From: Pannonibacter tanglangensis
GTDB lineage: Bacteria > Pseudomonadota > Alphaproteobacteria > Rhizobiales > Stappiaceae
Length of the DNA: 64,000 nucleotides
Direction: 5' to 3' (one strand)
Assembly: GCF_009915685.1 (NCBI RefSeq)
Contig: NZ_JAABLP010000005.1
Shown: piece after piece, positions 8,753 to 18,466 of the stretch
How the letters are laid out: the number at the start of each line of letters is the position of its first letter
How positions within the stretch are numbered: position 1 is the first letter of the stretch
The notes under the pieces: generated by a model
What the model saw: only the letters and a program-made list of their open reading frames with translations
What the model was told of the DNA's origin: nothing
Database searches by the model: none
Translations under genes and position numbers: made by a program

Positions 8753-9123
8753 GCTGTCTCCCCATTCTGACTGGTGGCCCCCGCGCGAGGCTTGCCCGGA
8801 CCTGACCTGGCCGGCACGCCGCCGGGGGGCAACGGCTGTTTCCGCCGCCGCGGTAACCCTTTGCGAAGGTTTCCCCGCCACTGCTGGAGCGGCGAAACTC
8901 CATTGGCGAGTGCCTTGCGGGCCAACGCGCGTCAACCTATATAGCGGTCAAGCCCCGCGCTTTCAGGCCTTCGGTGCCGGAGATGCTCCAAAGCTGGTGC
9001 AGCTCCCGGACAGCAACGGCGCAGGCAGCGCGATGTCAGCCCGGAGGCTGGCGGCTCATCGTGAATAGGGGCCGGATCGACGCCGTCTCGGGTCCTTCCG
9101 GTTTGCTGGAAAGAGAGGATGAA
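8753..9123. other. 371-bp divergent control region between alkB and dnaK
   Basis: This gap has no gene of its own. It holds the alkB ribosome-binding site at its left end, the RpoH-type dnaK promoter at 8914-8944, and a dnaK leader of about 170 bases. I looked for a CIRCE inverted repeat (HrcA operator) and did not find one, so dnaK control here looks sigma-32-based. Confidence 0.6.
8914..8944 (+). promoter_or_regulatory. RpoH (sigma-32) type promoter of dnaK
   Basis: CTTGCG (8914-8919) and CCTATATAG (8936-8944) are separated by 16 bases, matching the alphaproteobacterial heat-shock pattern CTTG...CCTATAT. It points at dnaK. The same elements with the same spacing precede hslV (13882-13912). 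Confidence 0.8.
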
Positions 9124-11028
<1,905 letters not shown>

Positions 11029-11035
11029 GACACGC

Positions 11036-11073
11036 TCCGGCGCGGTCCGATGCGGGCCGCGCCGGACGGTTTT
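11036..11073 (+). terminator. Hairpin between dnaK and dnaJ (partial terminator or mRNA 3' stabiliser)
   Basis: TCCGGCGCGG (11036-11045) pairs perfectly with CCGCGCCGGA downstream, followed by a short TTTT. The T-tract is short, so partial termination that favours dnaK over dnaJ is more likely than full termination. Confidence 0.6.
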
Positions 11074-11210
11074 CGATTGCATGTGAACGGATTTGCAGCA
11101 AAGAGCGGACGGGCAGTCGCGCCGCTTGGGCGCAAGGCGAGGCCCTGCGGGCATGGTGGCTGACAGGTGGCCGCCCCGGGTGCCCGTGAGCATCCAGCGA
11201 GTACCCTGAT

Positions 11211-12347
11211 ATGGCAAAGCGCGATTACTACGAAGTCCTGGGCGTTGCGCGCAGCGCGGATGAAAAGACGCTGAAGAGCGCCTATCGCAAGCTCGCGATG
11301 CAATACCACCCGGACCGCAATCCGGGCGACGCCTCGGCCGAGGACCTGTTCAAGGAAGTCAACGAAGCCTATGACGTCCTGAAGGACGGACAGAAGCGTG
11401 CGGCCTACGACCGTTTCGGCCATGCCGCCTTCGAGAACGGTGGCGGCGGTGGTGGCGGCTTCGGCGCGCATTCGCACGACTTCGCCTCCACCATGTCCGA
11501 CATCTTCGAGGAATTCTTCGGCATGGGGGGTGGCGGCGGCCGCCGTTCCGGCGGCCGTGAACGCGGCGCCGACCTGCGCTACAATCTCGAGATCACCCTG
11601 GAAGAGGCCTTCGCCGGCAAGACGGTCGAGATCGAGGTGCCGACCTCGATCACCTGCCAGCCCTGCGGAGGCTCCGGAGCCAAGCCCGGCTCCAGCCCGA
11701 CCACCTGCCGCACCTGCGGCGGCTCGGGCCGGGTGCGCGCGGCCCAGGGCTTCTTCACGCTGGAGCGGACCTGCCCGAGCTGCCAGGGCCGCGGCCAGGT
11801 CGTCACCGATCCCTGCACCAACTGCGGCGGCGTCGGGCGCGTCACGCAGGAGCGCACGCTCTCCGTCAACATTCCCGCCGGCATCGAGGACGGCACCCGT
11901 GTCCGCGTCGCCGGCGAAGGCGAGGCGGGCCTGCGCGGCGGGCCGAGTGGCGATCTTTACATCTTCCTGTCGATCAAGCCGCACGAGTTCTTCCAGCGCG
12001 ACGGCGCCGATCTCTATTGTCGCGTGCCGATCTCGATGACCACGGCGGCACTCGGGGGGCAGTTCGACGTGCCGACGGTCGACGGCGGCACCACGCGGGT
12101 GAAGGTTCCCGAGAGCACCCAGACCGGAAAGCAGTTCCGCCTGAAGGGCAAGGGCATGCCGGTCATGCGCTCCAGCCAGCACGGCGACATGTACATCCAG
12201 GTGACGGTCGAAACGCCGACGAATCTCACCAAGCGCCAGCGCGAGCTTCTGGCAGAGTTCGAGAAGGAAAGCTCCGGCGAGAACAATCCCGAATCGACGG
12301 GGTTCTTTGCCCGGGTAAGGGATTTCCTCGACAATCTCGGCAGTTAG
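11211..12347 (+). CDS. dnaJ: Chaperone protein DnaJ (Hsp40)
   Basis: DnaJ stimulates the DnaK ATPase and presents substrates. The 378-residue type-I protein has a J domain with HPD in YHPDRNPG (about 33-40), a Gly/Phe-rich linker (about 77-115), and four zinc-binding CxxCxGxG repeats (CQPCGGSG, CRTCGGSG, CPSCQGRG, CTNCGGVG), then the C-terminal substrate-binding domain. It lies 182 bp after dnaK in the same direction. No separate strong promoter is seen, so it is probably read from the dnaK promoter through the intervening hairpin. Confidence 0.98.
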   Translation: MAKRDYYEVLGVARSADEKTLKSAYRKLAMQYHPDRNPGDASAEDLFKEVNEAYDVLKDGQKRAAYDRFGHAAFENGGGGGGGFGAHSHDFASTMSDIFEEFFGMGGGGGRRSGGRERGADLRYNLEITLEEAFAGKTVEIEVPTSITCQPCGGSGAKPGSSPTTCRTCGGSGRVRAAQGFFTLERTCPSCQGRGQVVTDPCTNCGGVGRVTQERTLSVNIPAGIEDGTRVRVAGEGEAGLRGGPSGDLYIFLSIKPHEFFQRDGADLYCRVPISMTTAALGGQFDVPTVDGGTTRVKVPESTQTGKQFRLKGKGMPVMRSSQHGDMYIQVTVETPTNLTKRQRELLAEFEKESSGENNPESTGFFARVRDFLDNLGS

Positions 12348-12380
12348 CGCGCGGTGACGCAAGCGTGATGCAAGTCTGGT

Positions 12381-12412
12381 CTTGAAATGGCCACGCTTGG
12401 TTTCCTAGATGG
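12381..12412 (+). promoter_or_regulatory. RpoH-like promoter upstream of the pmtA-like gene
   Basis: CTTGAA (12381-12386) and CCTAGATGG (12404-12412) are separated by 17 bases and resemble the dnaK and hslV promoters. An ATG at 12409 falls inside the -10 box and so cannot be the start of a transcript made here, which supports the start at 12439. Confidence 0.6.
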
Positions 12413-12438
12413 AAACCATCGTAAAAAGGACGGAACCG

Positions 12439-13053
12439 ATGGCTGCTCACAAGGTACTCGATCACAAGAGCCTGCTGGACAAGGTGAAGGACGAATTCCG
12501 GTTCTTCCGCAGCTGGATCGACAGTCCGCTCACCATGGGCGCGGTCAGTCCGTCCGGCCCGGAGCTGGCCAGACGCATCGCCTCCTTCGTTCCCGTCCGC
12601 GCCGGCGGGCGCTATCTGGAGCTTGGACCGGGCACCGGCGTGGTCACCAAGGCCATCTTCGAGCGTGGTGTCGCGCAGCGGGACCTGACCGCCATCGAGT
12701 ACAGCCCGGACTTCTGCCATCTCCTGCGCCAGCGTTACCCCGGCATGACCACCGTCCAGGGCGATGCCTATTCGCTGCGCGAGACCCTTGGTCCCGACAG
12801 CGACATCCGCACCGGCAGCCTCGCCGCCATCGTCTCCGGCCTGCCGCTCTTCACCAAGCCGGTCGCGCAGCGGCGTGCGCTGATCCTCGAGGCGCTGGAC
12901 CTGCTGGAGCCCGGCGCGCCGTTCATCCAGTTCTCCTACGCCCTCGTGCCGCCGGTGAAGCCGGAAGCCGGCCTGTTCGACCTGGCCCGTACCGACTGGA
13001 TCTGGGCCAACCTGCCGCCGGCCCGCGTCTGGGTGTACCGTCGCCCGGCCTGA
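12439..13053 (+). CDS. pmtA: PmtA-like phospholipid (phosphatidylethanolamine) N-methyltransferase
   Basis: This is a Class I SAM-dependent methyltransferase of 204 residues with motif I YLELGPGTGVVTKAIF near residue 60 and an N-terminal WIDSPLTMGAVSPSGPELAR segment typical of rhizobial PmtA. PmtA proteins methylate phosphatidylethanolamine stepwise to phosphatidylcholine at the inner membrane. It resembles Rhizobium/Agrobacterium-type PmtA and also the KsgA-like methyltransferase fold, so the substrate is inferred. The start at 12439 has AAGGA about 8 bases upstream and lies downstream of a heat-shock-type promoter; an ATG at 12409 overlaps that promoter. It directly follows dnaJ. Confidence 0.8.
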   Translation: MAAHKVLDHKSLLDKVKDEFRFFRSWIDSPLTMGAVSPSGPELARRIASFVPVRAGGRYLELGPGTGVVTKAIFERGVAQRDLTAIEYSPDFCHLLRQRYPGMTTVQGDAYSLRETLGPDSDIRTGSLAAIVSGLPLFTKPVAQRRALILEALDLLEPGAPFIQFSYALVPPVKPEAGLFDLARTDWIWANLPPARVWVYRRPA

Positions 13054-13266
13054 CGCGCAGGGCGAGAACGGTCTGCCACGGCCCTGCGCAACGGCGGTCT
13101 GCCCTGACCTTGCGGTCTTGCCCGCGCCGGCACACGCCCCGCGCGGCGGGCATGCCGCGCCTGGGCGCCCGCTGCCGGCGCGGGCCGGGTCATTGAACTT
13201 TCATCGATATCGCCCCAGTTTGGCTCCTGTGCCGCCCGGTCTGCGGTCCCACCTCGGGGAGTTCCC

Positions 13267-13848
13267 ATGCGCCATCCCAGAATTCTCGTCTTTTCCGGCT
13301 CCAGCCGGAGCGGTTCCTTCAACACCCAGCTGGCCGCGCTGGTCGCCAAGCATCTGGCCCTCGGCGACGCGGATGTGACCCGGATCTCGCTCGCCGACTT
13401 TCCGATGCCGATCTATGACGGCGATCTGGAGCAGGAGAAGGGTGTTCCCGAACATGCACACAAGCTGAAGCGCCTGATGCAGGAACATCAGGGCGTCTTC
13501 ATCGCCTGTCCCGAATACAACACCGCGATCACGCCCCTGCTGAAGAACACGCTGGACTGGCTGAGCCGGCTCAACGATCCGGGCGAACCGCCGGCGGCGG
13601 CCTTCAAGAACCGCGTCTTCGCCATCGGTGCGGCCTCCACGGGGGCGCTGGGGGGCATCCGCGGTCTCATCGGCATGCGCACGATCCTGGAAGTCGGTCT
13701 CGGGGCCCTGGTGCTGCCGGAAATGGTCTCCGTGCCGGGCGCAGGCGATGCCTTCGACGCCAAGGGCGACCTGAAGAACGAGCGCAGCGCCGGCGCGCTT
13801 GAAGCCATGGTCAAGCGCCTGCTGGCCGAGACCCGCGGCCGGGGGTAA
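13267..13848 (+). CDS. NADPH-dependent FMN reductase family protein
   Basis: A 193-residue flavodoxin-like reductase. The N-terminal FSGSSRSGSFNTQL loop binds FMN phosphate, and CPEYNTAITPLLKNTLDW is the conserved second flavin-binding segment (about 80-97). Relatives include azoreductases, quinone reductases and chromate reductases, and the substrate cannot be told from sequence. The ATG at 13267 follows GGGGAG. It stands alone between the methyltransferase and the hslV promoter, with 213 bp of non-coding DNA upstream. Confidence 0.9.
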   Translation: MRHPRILVFSGSSRSGSFNTQLAALVAKHLALGDADVTRISLADFPMPIYDGDLEQEKGVPEHAHKLKRLMQEHQGVFIACPEYNTAITPLLKNTLDWLSRLNDPGEPPAAAFKNRVFAIGAASTGALGGIRGLIGMRTILEVGLGALVLPEMVSVPGAGDAFDAKGDLKNERSAGALEAMVKRLLAETRGRG

Positions 13849-13881
13849 GCAGCCCCGCGGCCCAGCGTCCTCAAACGGTGT

Positions 13882-13912
13882 CTTGGCGCGGGCGGGATGG
13901 ATCCCTAGATTG
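13882..13912 (+). promoter_or_regulatory. RpoH (sigma-32) type promoter of hslV-hslU
   Basis: CTTGGC (13882-13887) and CCTAGATTG (13904-13912) are 16 bases apart, the same arrangement as at dnaK. Transcription from here would begin after 13915, which excludes the GTG at 13912 as the hslV start. Confidence 0.75.
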
Positions 13913-13992
13913 TGAGCAACGACGCGGCGGCCCGGGTGGCCGCCGCTTGCCTTTGGCAGGATTGCCGGGGCAGCAGAAACGGACAGTTCAAG

Positions 13993-14553
13993 ATGAATTC
14001 AGACCACGGAATGGGCACCTGGCACGGCACCACGATCCTGATGGTGCGCAAGGGGGGGCGCGTCGTCATTGCCGGCGACGGGCAGGTCTCGCTCGGGCCG
14101 ACGGTGATCAAGAACACCGCCCGCAAGGTTCGCCCGCTGGCCAAGGGGGCCGTGATCGGCGGCTTCGCGGGCGCAACGGCGGATGCCTTCACCCTGTTCG
14201 AGCGGCTGGAAGCCAAGCTGGAACAGTATCCCGGCCAACTGATGCGGGCCTGCGTCGAGCTGGCCAAGGACTGGCGCACCGACCGGTACCTGCGCCGTCT
14301 CGAGGCGATGATGCTGGTCGCTGACAGGGATGTCTCGCTGGTCCTCACCGGCACCGGCGACGTGCTGGAGCCGGAAGGCGGGGTGATGGGCATCGGTTCG
14401 GGCGGCAACTTTGCCCTCGCGGCGGCCCGTGCCCTTGTCGACACCGATCTGGATGCCGAGGCCATCGCGCGCAAGGCGATGGGCATCGCCGCCGACATCT
14501 GCGTCTACACGAACGGCAACCTGACCATCGAAAGCCTGGACAGCAGCCGCTGA
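13993..14553 (+). CDS. hslV: ATP-dependent protease subunit HslV (ClpQ)
   Basis: HslV is the proteasome-like peptidase of the HslUV heat-shock protease. The 186-residue product contains HGTTILMVRKGGRVVIAGDGQVSLG with modification elsewhere conserved: the first Thr of TTIL is expected to be the catalytic N-terminal threonine after removal of a short propeptide. The propeptide before the threonine is typical of alphaproteobacteria and longer than the single Met of E. coli. GSGGNFALAAARAL and the Ser/Asp-rich end are conserved. I chose the ATG at 13993 because an earlier GTG lies in the promoter; an ATG at 14011 is also possible. hslU follows after one inserted gene. Confidence 0.95.
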   Translation: MNSDHGMGTWHGTTILMVRKGGRVVIAGDGQVSLGPTVIKNTARKVRPLAKGAVIGGFAGATADAFTLFERLEAKLEQYPGQLMRACVELAKDWRTDRYLRRLEAMMLVADRDVSLVLTGTGDVLEPEGGVMGIGSGGNFALAAARALVDTDLDAEAIARKAMGIAADICVYTNGNLTIESLDSSR

Positions 14554-14580
14554 TCCTGGCCCTTCACCGGGTGCGCATGG

Positions 14581-15672
14581 ATGACGAACGAGGCCTTCAC
14601 ACGCGAGGATCTGCAAGGTGCGATGCGCGCCGGCATCCTCTCGCCGCCGCAGCTGGAAGCCCTCTCGGCCTATCTGGACGGCCTGCGGCAGCCGTCCATG
14701 TCGGGCATCGATGCCGAGGAGCTTCGCTTCGTGCGCGGGTTCCATGACATCTTCATCACCATCGGTCTCCTCACCCTGCTGAGCGGCCTGTTCTTCCTCA
14801 TGGGCTTCTCGGACACCTGGGCTCTCGGTTTTTCCGCCCAGGCCGTGGTGATCTGGGGCCTGTCCGAGGTGTTCGCCCGCCGGATGCGCCTCGCCTTGCC
14901 CTCCTTCGTGCTGTCCGTGCTGTTCCTGCCGGCCACCCTTCTGGCGCTGGTCTTCGGTGTGGCGGCGCTGATGGATGCGCGACTGCCCGGGTCGCAGTCG
15001 AGCTGGAACGGGGCCATGGGCGCTGTCGAAGGGCTGCCGCTCGTGCTCCTGACCGCGGCGGCGACGGCCATCGCGGCCGTCCATTACGCGCGCTTCCGCG
15101 TGCCGGTGGGCGTGGCCGTGATCGCGGCCGGCGGGATGTCCTGCCTCGTTGCGATACTGGCTGCGGTCGATCCGTTGCGTGTCGACAACCATCTGCCCTG
15201 GCTTGGTCTTGCGGCCGGTCTCGCCGCCTTTGCACTTGCCATGCGTTTCGACAGCCGTGACCTGAGCCGGCGAACGATCACGAGCGACAAGGCCTTCTGG
15301 CTGCATTTCCTGGCAGCTCCCCTGCTGGTGCATTCGACGCTGATGCTGATGCTCTCCGGGCTGGAGGGCGCCGGCGCGGGCGACATCCTGCAGGCCCTGG
15401 TGATGCTCTCCCTCGTGGTGGTGCTGGCGCTGGTGGCTGTTCTGGTGGACCGCCGGGCGATCCTCGTCTCGGGGCTCGGCTATTTCGGCGTTGCCATCAG
15501 CATGCTGCTGCTGAGTGCCGAGGTGTCCGATACGGTCGGCACGTCGATTGCGCTCCTGGTGCTGGGGAGCTTCATCCTGCTGCTCGGGTCCGCCTGGGTT
15601 CCCGTGCGCCGCCACCTTCTTGCGCCTTTTGCCGGCACGCGCCTGATGCGCCATGTGCCCGCTGCCCAATGA
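14581..15672 (+). CDS. Polytopic membrane protein of unknown function between hslV and hslU
   Basis: I do not recognise a named family with confidence; the soluble N-terminus followed by many helices recalls DUF2157-type proteins. The 363-residue product has about 55 hydrophilic residues, then roughly ten hydrophobic segments (near 57-77, 79-98, 105-130, 152-170, 174-196, 204-220, 238-260, 268-288, 293-313 and 320-340). No catalytic motif stands out. It starts 27 bp after the hslV stop and ends 24 bp before hslU, so it is almost certainly co-transcribed from the heat-shock promoter. Base composition matches its neighbours, so recent transfer is not indicated. A role in membrane protein quality control is only a guess. 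Confidence 0.85.
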   Translation: MTNEAFTREDLQGAMRAGILSPPQLEALSAYLDGLRQPSMSGIDAEELRFVRGFHDIFITIGLLTLLSGLFFLMGFSDTWALGFSAQAVVIWGLSEVFARRMRLALPSFVLSVLFLPATLLALVFGVAALMDARLPGSQSSWNGAMGAVEGLPLVLLTAAATAIAAVHYARFRVPVGVAVIAAGGMSCLVAILAAVDPLRVDNHLPWLGLAAGLAAFALAMRFDSRDLSRRTITSDKAFWLHFLAAPLLVHSTLMLMLSGLEGAGAGDILQALVMLSLVVVLALVAVLVDRRAILVSGLGYFGVAISMLLLSAEVSDTVGTSIALLVLGSFILLLGSAWVPVRRHLLAPFAGTRLMRHVPAAQ

Positions 15673-15696
15673 CCCTGATGACCGAAAGCTGACACG

Positions 15697-17001
15697 ATGA
15701 CCAATTTTTCACCCCGGGAGATCGTTTCCGAACTCGACCGCTACATCGTCGGGCAGAAGGATGCCAAGCGCGCGGTGGCCATCGCCCTGCGCAACCGCTG
15801 GCGCCGCCAGCAGCTGCAAAGCCCGATGCGCGAGGAAGTCCTGCCGAAGAACATCCTCATGATCGGGCCCACGGGCGTCGGCAAGACCGAGATCGCCCGC
15901 CGCCTCGCCCGGCTGGCCAATGCGCCGTTCGTGAAGGTGGAAGCCACCAAGTTCACCGAGGTTGGCTATGTCGGCCGCGATGTCGAGCAGATCGTCCGTG
16001 ATCTGGTCGAGGCGGGCATCACGCTGGTGCGCGACCTGCGCCGCCAGGAGGTCAAGGCCAAGGCCCATGTGCTGGCGGAAGAGCGCGTCCTCGACGCGCT
16101 GGTCGGCGGAACGGCGAGCCCCGCCACCCGCGAGAGCTTCCGCAAGAAGCTCCGGGACGGCGAGCTGGATGACCGGGAGATCGAGATCCAGGTCCGCGCC
16201 AATGCCCAGATGCCGAGCTTTGATGTTCCGGGCATGCCGGGGGCCAGCGTCGGCGTGCTGAATGTCTCCGAGCTGCTCGGCAAGGCCTTCGGCGGCCAGA
16301 CGAAGAGCCGCCGGGTCAGCGTCAAGGAGTCCTACGAGATCCTCATCACCGAGGAGTCCGACAAGCTGCTGGACGAGGAGAAGGTGGTCCGCGAGGCGGT
16401 CTCGATCGTCGAGAACTCGGGCATCGTCTTCATCGACGAGATCGACAAGATCTGCGCCCGTGACGGACGCGTGGGCGGTGACGTGTCCCGCGAAGGCGTG
16501 CAGCGCGACCTGCTGCCGCTGATCGAGGGAACCGTCGTTTCCACCAAGCACGGCCCCGTCAAGACGGACCACATCCTGTTCATCGCCTCGGGGGCCTTCC
16601 ACGTGGCCAAGCCGTCCGACCTCCTGCCGGAGCTGCAGGGGCGCCTGCCGATCCGCGTCGAGCTGAAGGCGCTGACCAAGGACGATTTCCGCGCCATCCT
16701 GACCGAGCCGGAGGCCAGCCTGATCAAGCAGTATGTCGCCCTGCTGAAGACGGAAGAGGTGGACCTGACCTTCACCGAGGATGCCATCGACGAGATCGCC
16801 TCCATCGCGGTGGAGCTGAACGCAAGCGTCGAGAACATCGGCGCCCGGCGCCTTCAGACGGTCATGGAGCGGATTCTGGACGAGGTGAGCTACTCGGCAC
16901 CGGACCAGCCGGGGCGGGTGGTGACCATCGATGCGGGGCATGTCCGGACCAATGTCGGCGAGCTGGCCCGCAACGTCGATCTCTCGCGCTTCATCCTGTG
17001 A
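15697..17001 (+). CDS. hslU: ATP-dependent protease ATPase subunit HslU (ClpY)
   Basis: HslU is the AAA+ unfoldase that feeds substrates to HslV. The 434-residue protein has Walker A GPTGVGKTEIARRLARL (about 57-73), the pore-loop region GYVGRDVE (about 90-97), an I-domain insertion (about 110-230), Walker B VFIDEIDKIC (about 246-255), and the C-terminal tail DLSRFIL that docks into HslV. All catalytic parts are intact and length is normal. It is the last gene of the hslV operon; a two-tier stem at 17003-17040 follows. Confidence 0.98.
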   Translation: MTNFSPREIVSELDRYIVGQKDAKRAVAIALRNRWRRQQLQSPMREEVLPKNILMIGPTGVGKTEIARRLARLANAPFVKVEATKFTEVGYVGRDVEQIVRDLVEAGITLVRDLRRQEVKAKAHVLAEERVLDALVGGTASPATRESFRKKLRDGELDDREIEIQVRANAQMPSFDVPGMPGASVGVLNVSELLGKAFGGQTKSRRVSVKESYEILITEESDKLLDEEKVVREAVSIVENSGIVFIDEIDKICARDGRVGGDVSREGVQRDLLPLIEGTVVSTKHGPVKTDHILFIASGAFHVAKPSDLLPELQGRLPIRVELKALTKDDFRAILTEPEASLIKQYVALLKTEEVDLTFTEDAIDEIASIAVELNASVENIGARRLQTVMERILDEVSYSAPDQPGRVVTIDAGHVRTNVGELARNVDLSRFIL

Positions 17002-17002
17002 T

Positions 17003-17040
17003 CGCGCGAGGCCTGCCCGGCCTCTCGGGCATCTCGCGCG
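17003..17040 (+). terminator. Two-tier stem after hslU (possible terminator)
   Basis: CGCGCGAG (17003-17010) pairs with CTCGCGCG (17033-17040), enclosing an inner GCCCG/CGGGC stem. There is no T-tract, so it may be an mRNA 3'-end stabiliser rather than an intrinsic terminator. Confidence 0.4.
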
Positions 17041-17128
17041 GGTCGACGGTTGGGGTCGACGGTCCGGCTGCCTTCTGCACAACCGCGTCGACGCGGCCGG
17101 CTTGCGGCCCGCGCCGAGCGGTGGCAGC

Positions 17129-17632
17129 ATGCGCGCCATGGTAGCCATCCGCAAAAGCTTCGAGGAAGGGCACCGCCGCAAGTTCCTGGTTGTCGTGGAC
17201 GATACCCCGGAATGCGACCGTGCCATCGTTTACGCCGCCAAGCGCGCCGCCCGGACGGGCGGCGTCGTGGTGCTTCTGTTCGTCATTGCCCCGGGCGATT
17301 TCCAGCATTGGCTGGGGGTCGAGGACATCATGCGGGCCGAGGCCCAGGAGCTGGCCGAGACCACGCTCGCCAAGGCCTCCGACCGGGTCCGCTCGGTCGC
17401 CCGGACCGAGCCGGAAACCGTGATCCGCGAGGGCAACAAGTCGGACGAGATCGTCCGGCTGATCGAGTCCGATGATGACATCGCGGTCCTGGTGCTGGCC
17501 GCGGGGCTGAGTTCCGAAGGCCCCGGCCCGCTGGTCACCCAGATTGCCGGGAAGGCGGCCGGGCATTTCCCGATCCCGGTGACCATCGTTCCGGGCAATC
17601 TGGACGATGACGCCATCGCGGCTCTGGCCTGA
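17129..17632 (+). CDS. Universal stress protein (UspA family)
   Basis: A single UspA domain of 167 residues. It begins its first strand with KFLVVVDDTPECDRAIVYAAKRA (about 17-39), where Asp pairs with the expected nucleotide-binding loop, and ends with a PIPVTIVPGNL strand. The usual G-2x-G-9x-G(S/T) loop is altered here (GLSSEGPGPLVTQIAGKAAGHF), so ATP binding is uncertain. Start at 17129 was preferred over upstream frame that overlaps hslU; an ATG three codons later is possible. Its role is probably stress tolerance, but the partner is unknown. Confidence 0.88.
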   Translation: MRAMVAIRKSFEEGHRRKFLVVVDDTPECDRAIVYAAKRAARTGGVVVLLFVIAPGDFQHWLGVEDIMRAEAQELAETTLAKASDRVRSVARTEPETVIREGNKSDEIVRLIESDDDIAVLVLAAGLSSEGPGPLVTQIAGKAAGHFPIPVTIVPGNLDDDAIAALA

Positions 17633-17697
17633 CCGGGAGGCCCGACCGGTCGGCCGGACCAGCGACCCCGGACCAGCAACCCTGGCCCCATCTTCGC

Positions 17698-17725
17698 TTG
17701 ACCCTTTGCGAGACGGGCCTATCTT
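17698..17725 (+). promoter_or_regulatory. Probable sigma-70 promoter of the nfu gene
   Basis: TTGACC (17698-17703) and TATCTT (17720-17725) are separated by 16 bases and lie about 95 bp before the nfu start. I saw no clear RirA or Irr operator next to them. Confidence 0.5.
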
Positions 17726-17818
17726 GTTTACAAGCATTCCAATCTGGGGCCTGTCCGACCAGCCGTTACCGCCAGTCGAGGAAACCTTGCCCCCACAGTT
17801 CGACTGAGGACGAGACCG

Positions 17819-18382
17819 ATGTTCATTCAGACCGAGGCGACGCCGAATCCGGCGACCCTGAAGTTCCTGCCCGGACGCGTCGTGCTGCCGGAAGGCACCC
17901 GCGACTTCCGGTCCGCCGAGGACGCGGCCGTGTCGCCCCTGGCGCAGAAGCTGTTCGACGTGCCGGGCGTCGTTGCCATCTTCTTCGGCCACGACTTCAT
18001 CACCGTCACCAAGGACGACACCGACTGGCAGCACATGAAGCCGGCCATCCTCGGCGCCATCATGGAGCAGTTCATGTCGGGGCAGCCCGTCATCCTCGGC
18101 TCTGCCGCCAGCGGCGATGCGGAGGACGGTGACGAGTTCTTCGAGGCTGGCGACGCCGAAACCGTGACGGTCATCAAGGACCTGATCGAGACCCGCGTCC
18201 GTCCGGCCGTGGCCCAGGACGGCGGCGACATCACCTTCAAGGGCTTCAAGGAAGGCGTTGTCTACCTGTCGATGCGCGGGGCCTGCTCCGGCTGCCCGTC
18301 GTCGACTGCCACGCTCAAGCACGGCATCCAGAACCTGCTGCGGCATTTCGTGCCCGAGGTCGAGGAAGTTCGCGCCATCTGA
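17819..18382 (+). CDS. Nfu-type Fe-S cluster scaffold/carrier protein
   Basis: Nfu proteins carry Fe-S clusters to target enzymes. The 187-residue product starts with the Nfu N-terminal domain (MFIQTEATPNPATLKFLPGR, residues 1-20) and ends with a NifU-like domain with RVRPAVAQDGGDITF and the cluster-binding CSGC (about 161-164). This two-domain form is the one related to mitochondrial NFU1 and is standard in alphaproteobacteria. The ATG at 17819 follows GAGGACGAG. It stands alone and is followed by a convergent terminator. Confidence 0.95.
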   Translation: MFIQTEATPNPATLKFLPGRVVLPEGTRDFRSAEDAAVSPLAQKLFDVPGVVAIFFGHDFITVTKDDTDWQHMKPAILGAIMEQFMSGQPVILGSAASGDAEDGDEFFEAGDAETVTVIKDLIETRVRPAVAQDGGDITFKGFKEGVVYLSMRGACSGCPSSTATLKHGIQNLLRHFVPEVEEVRAI

Positions 18383-18393
18383 GGCGCCAGGGG

Positions 18394-18417
18394 AAGGCCC
18401 GCCACGTGGCGGGCTTT
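18394..18417. terminator. Bidirectional terminator between nfu and the diguanylate cyclase
   Basis: GCCCGCCACGTGGCGGGC (18397-18414) is a perfect 18-bp palindrome followed by TTT on the plus strand and flanked by AA on the left, so it can act for the two convergent genes. Confidence 0.65.
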
Positions 18418-18466
18418 CCCGTTGCCGCAGGACCCAAGGCGGTCCTGCCGGGCGACCGGACCTGCC

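Noticed and set aside
8753..9123. CIRCE element (HrcA operator) upstream of dnaK
   Set aside because: No TTAGCACTC-N9-GAGTGCTAA-like inverted repeat is found; an RpoH-type promoter explains heat control.
13912..13992. Upstream GTG start for hslV
   Set aside because: The GTG is part of the -10 box of the hslV promoter, so it cannot be in the mRNA made there. The residues after it also lack similarity to HslV.
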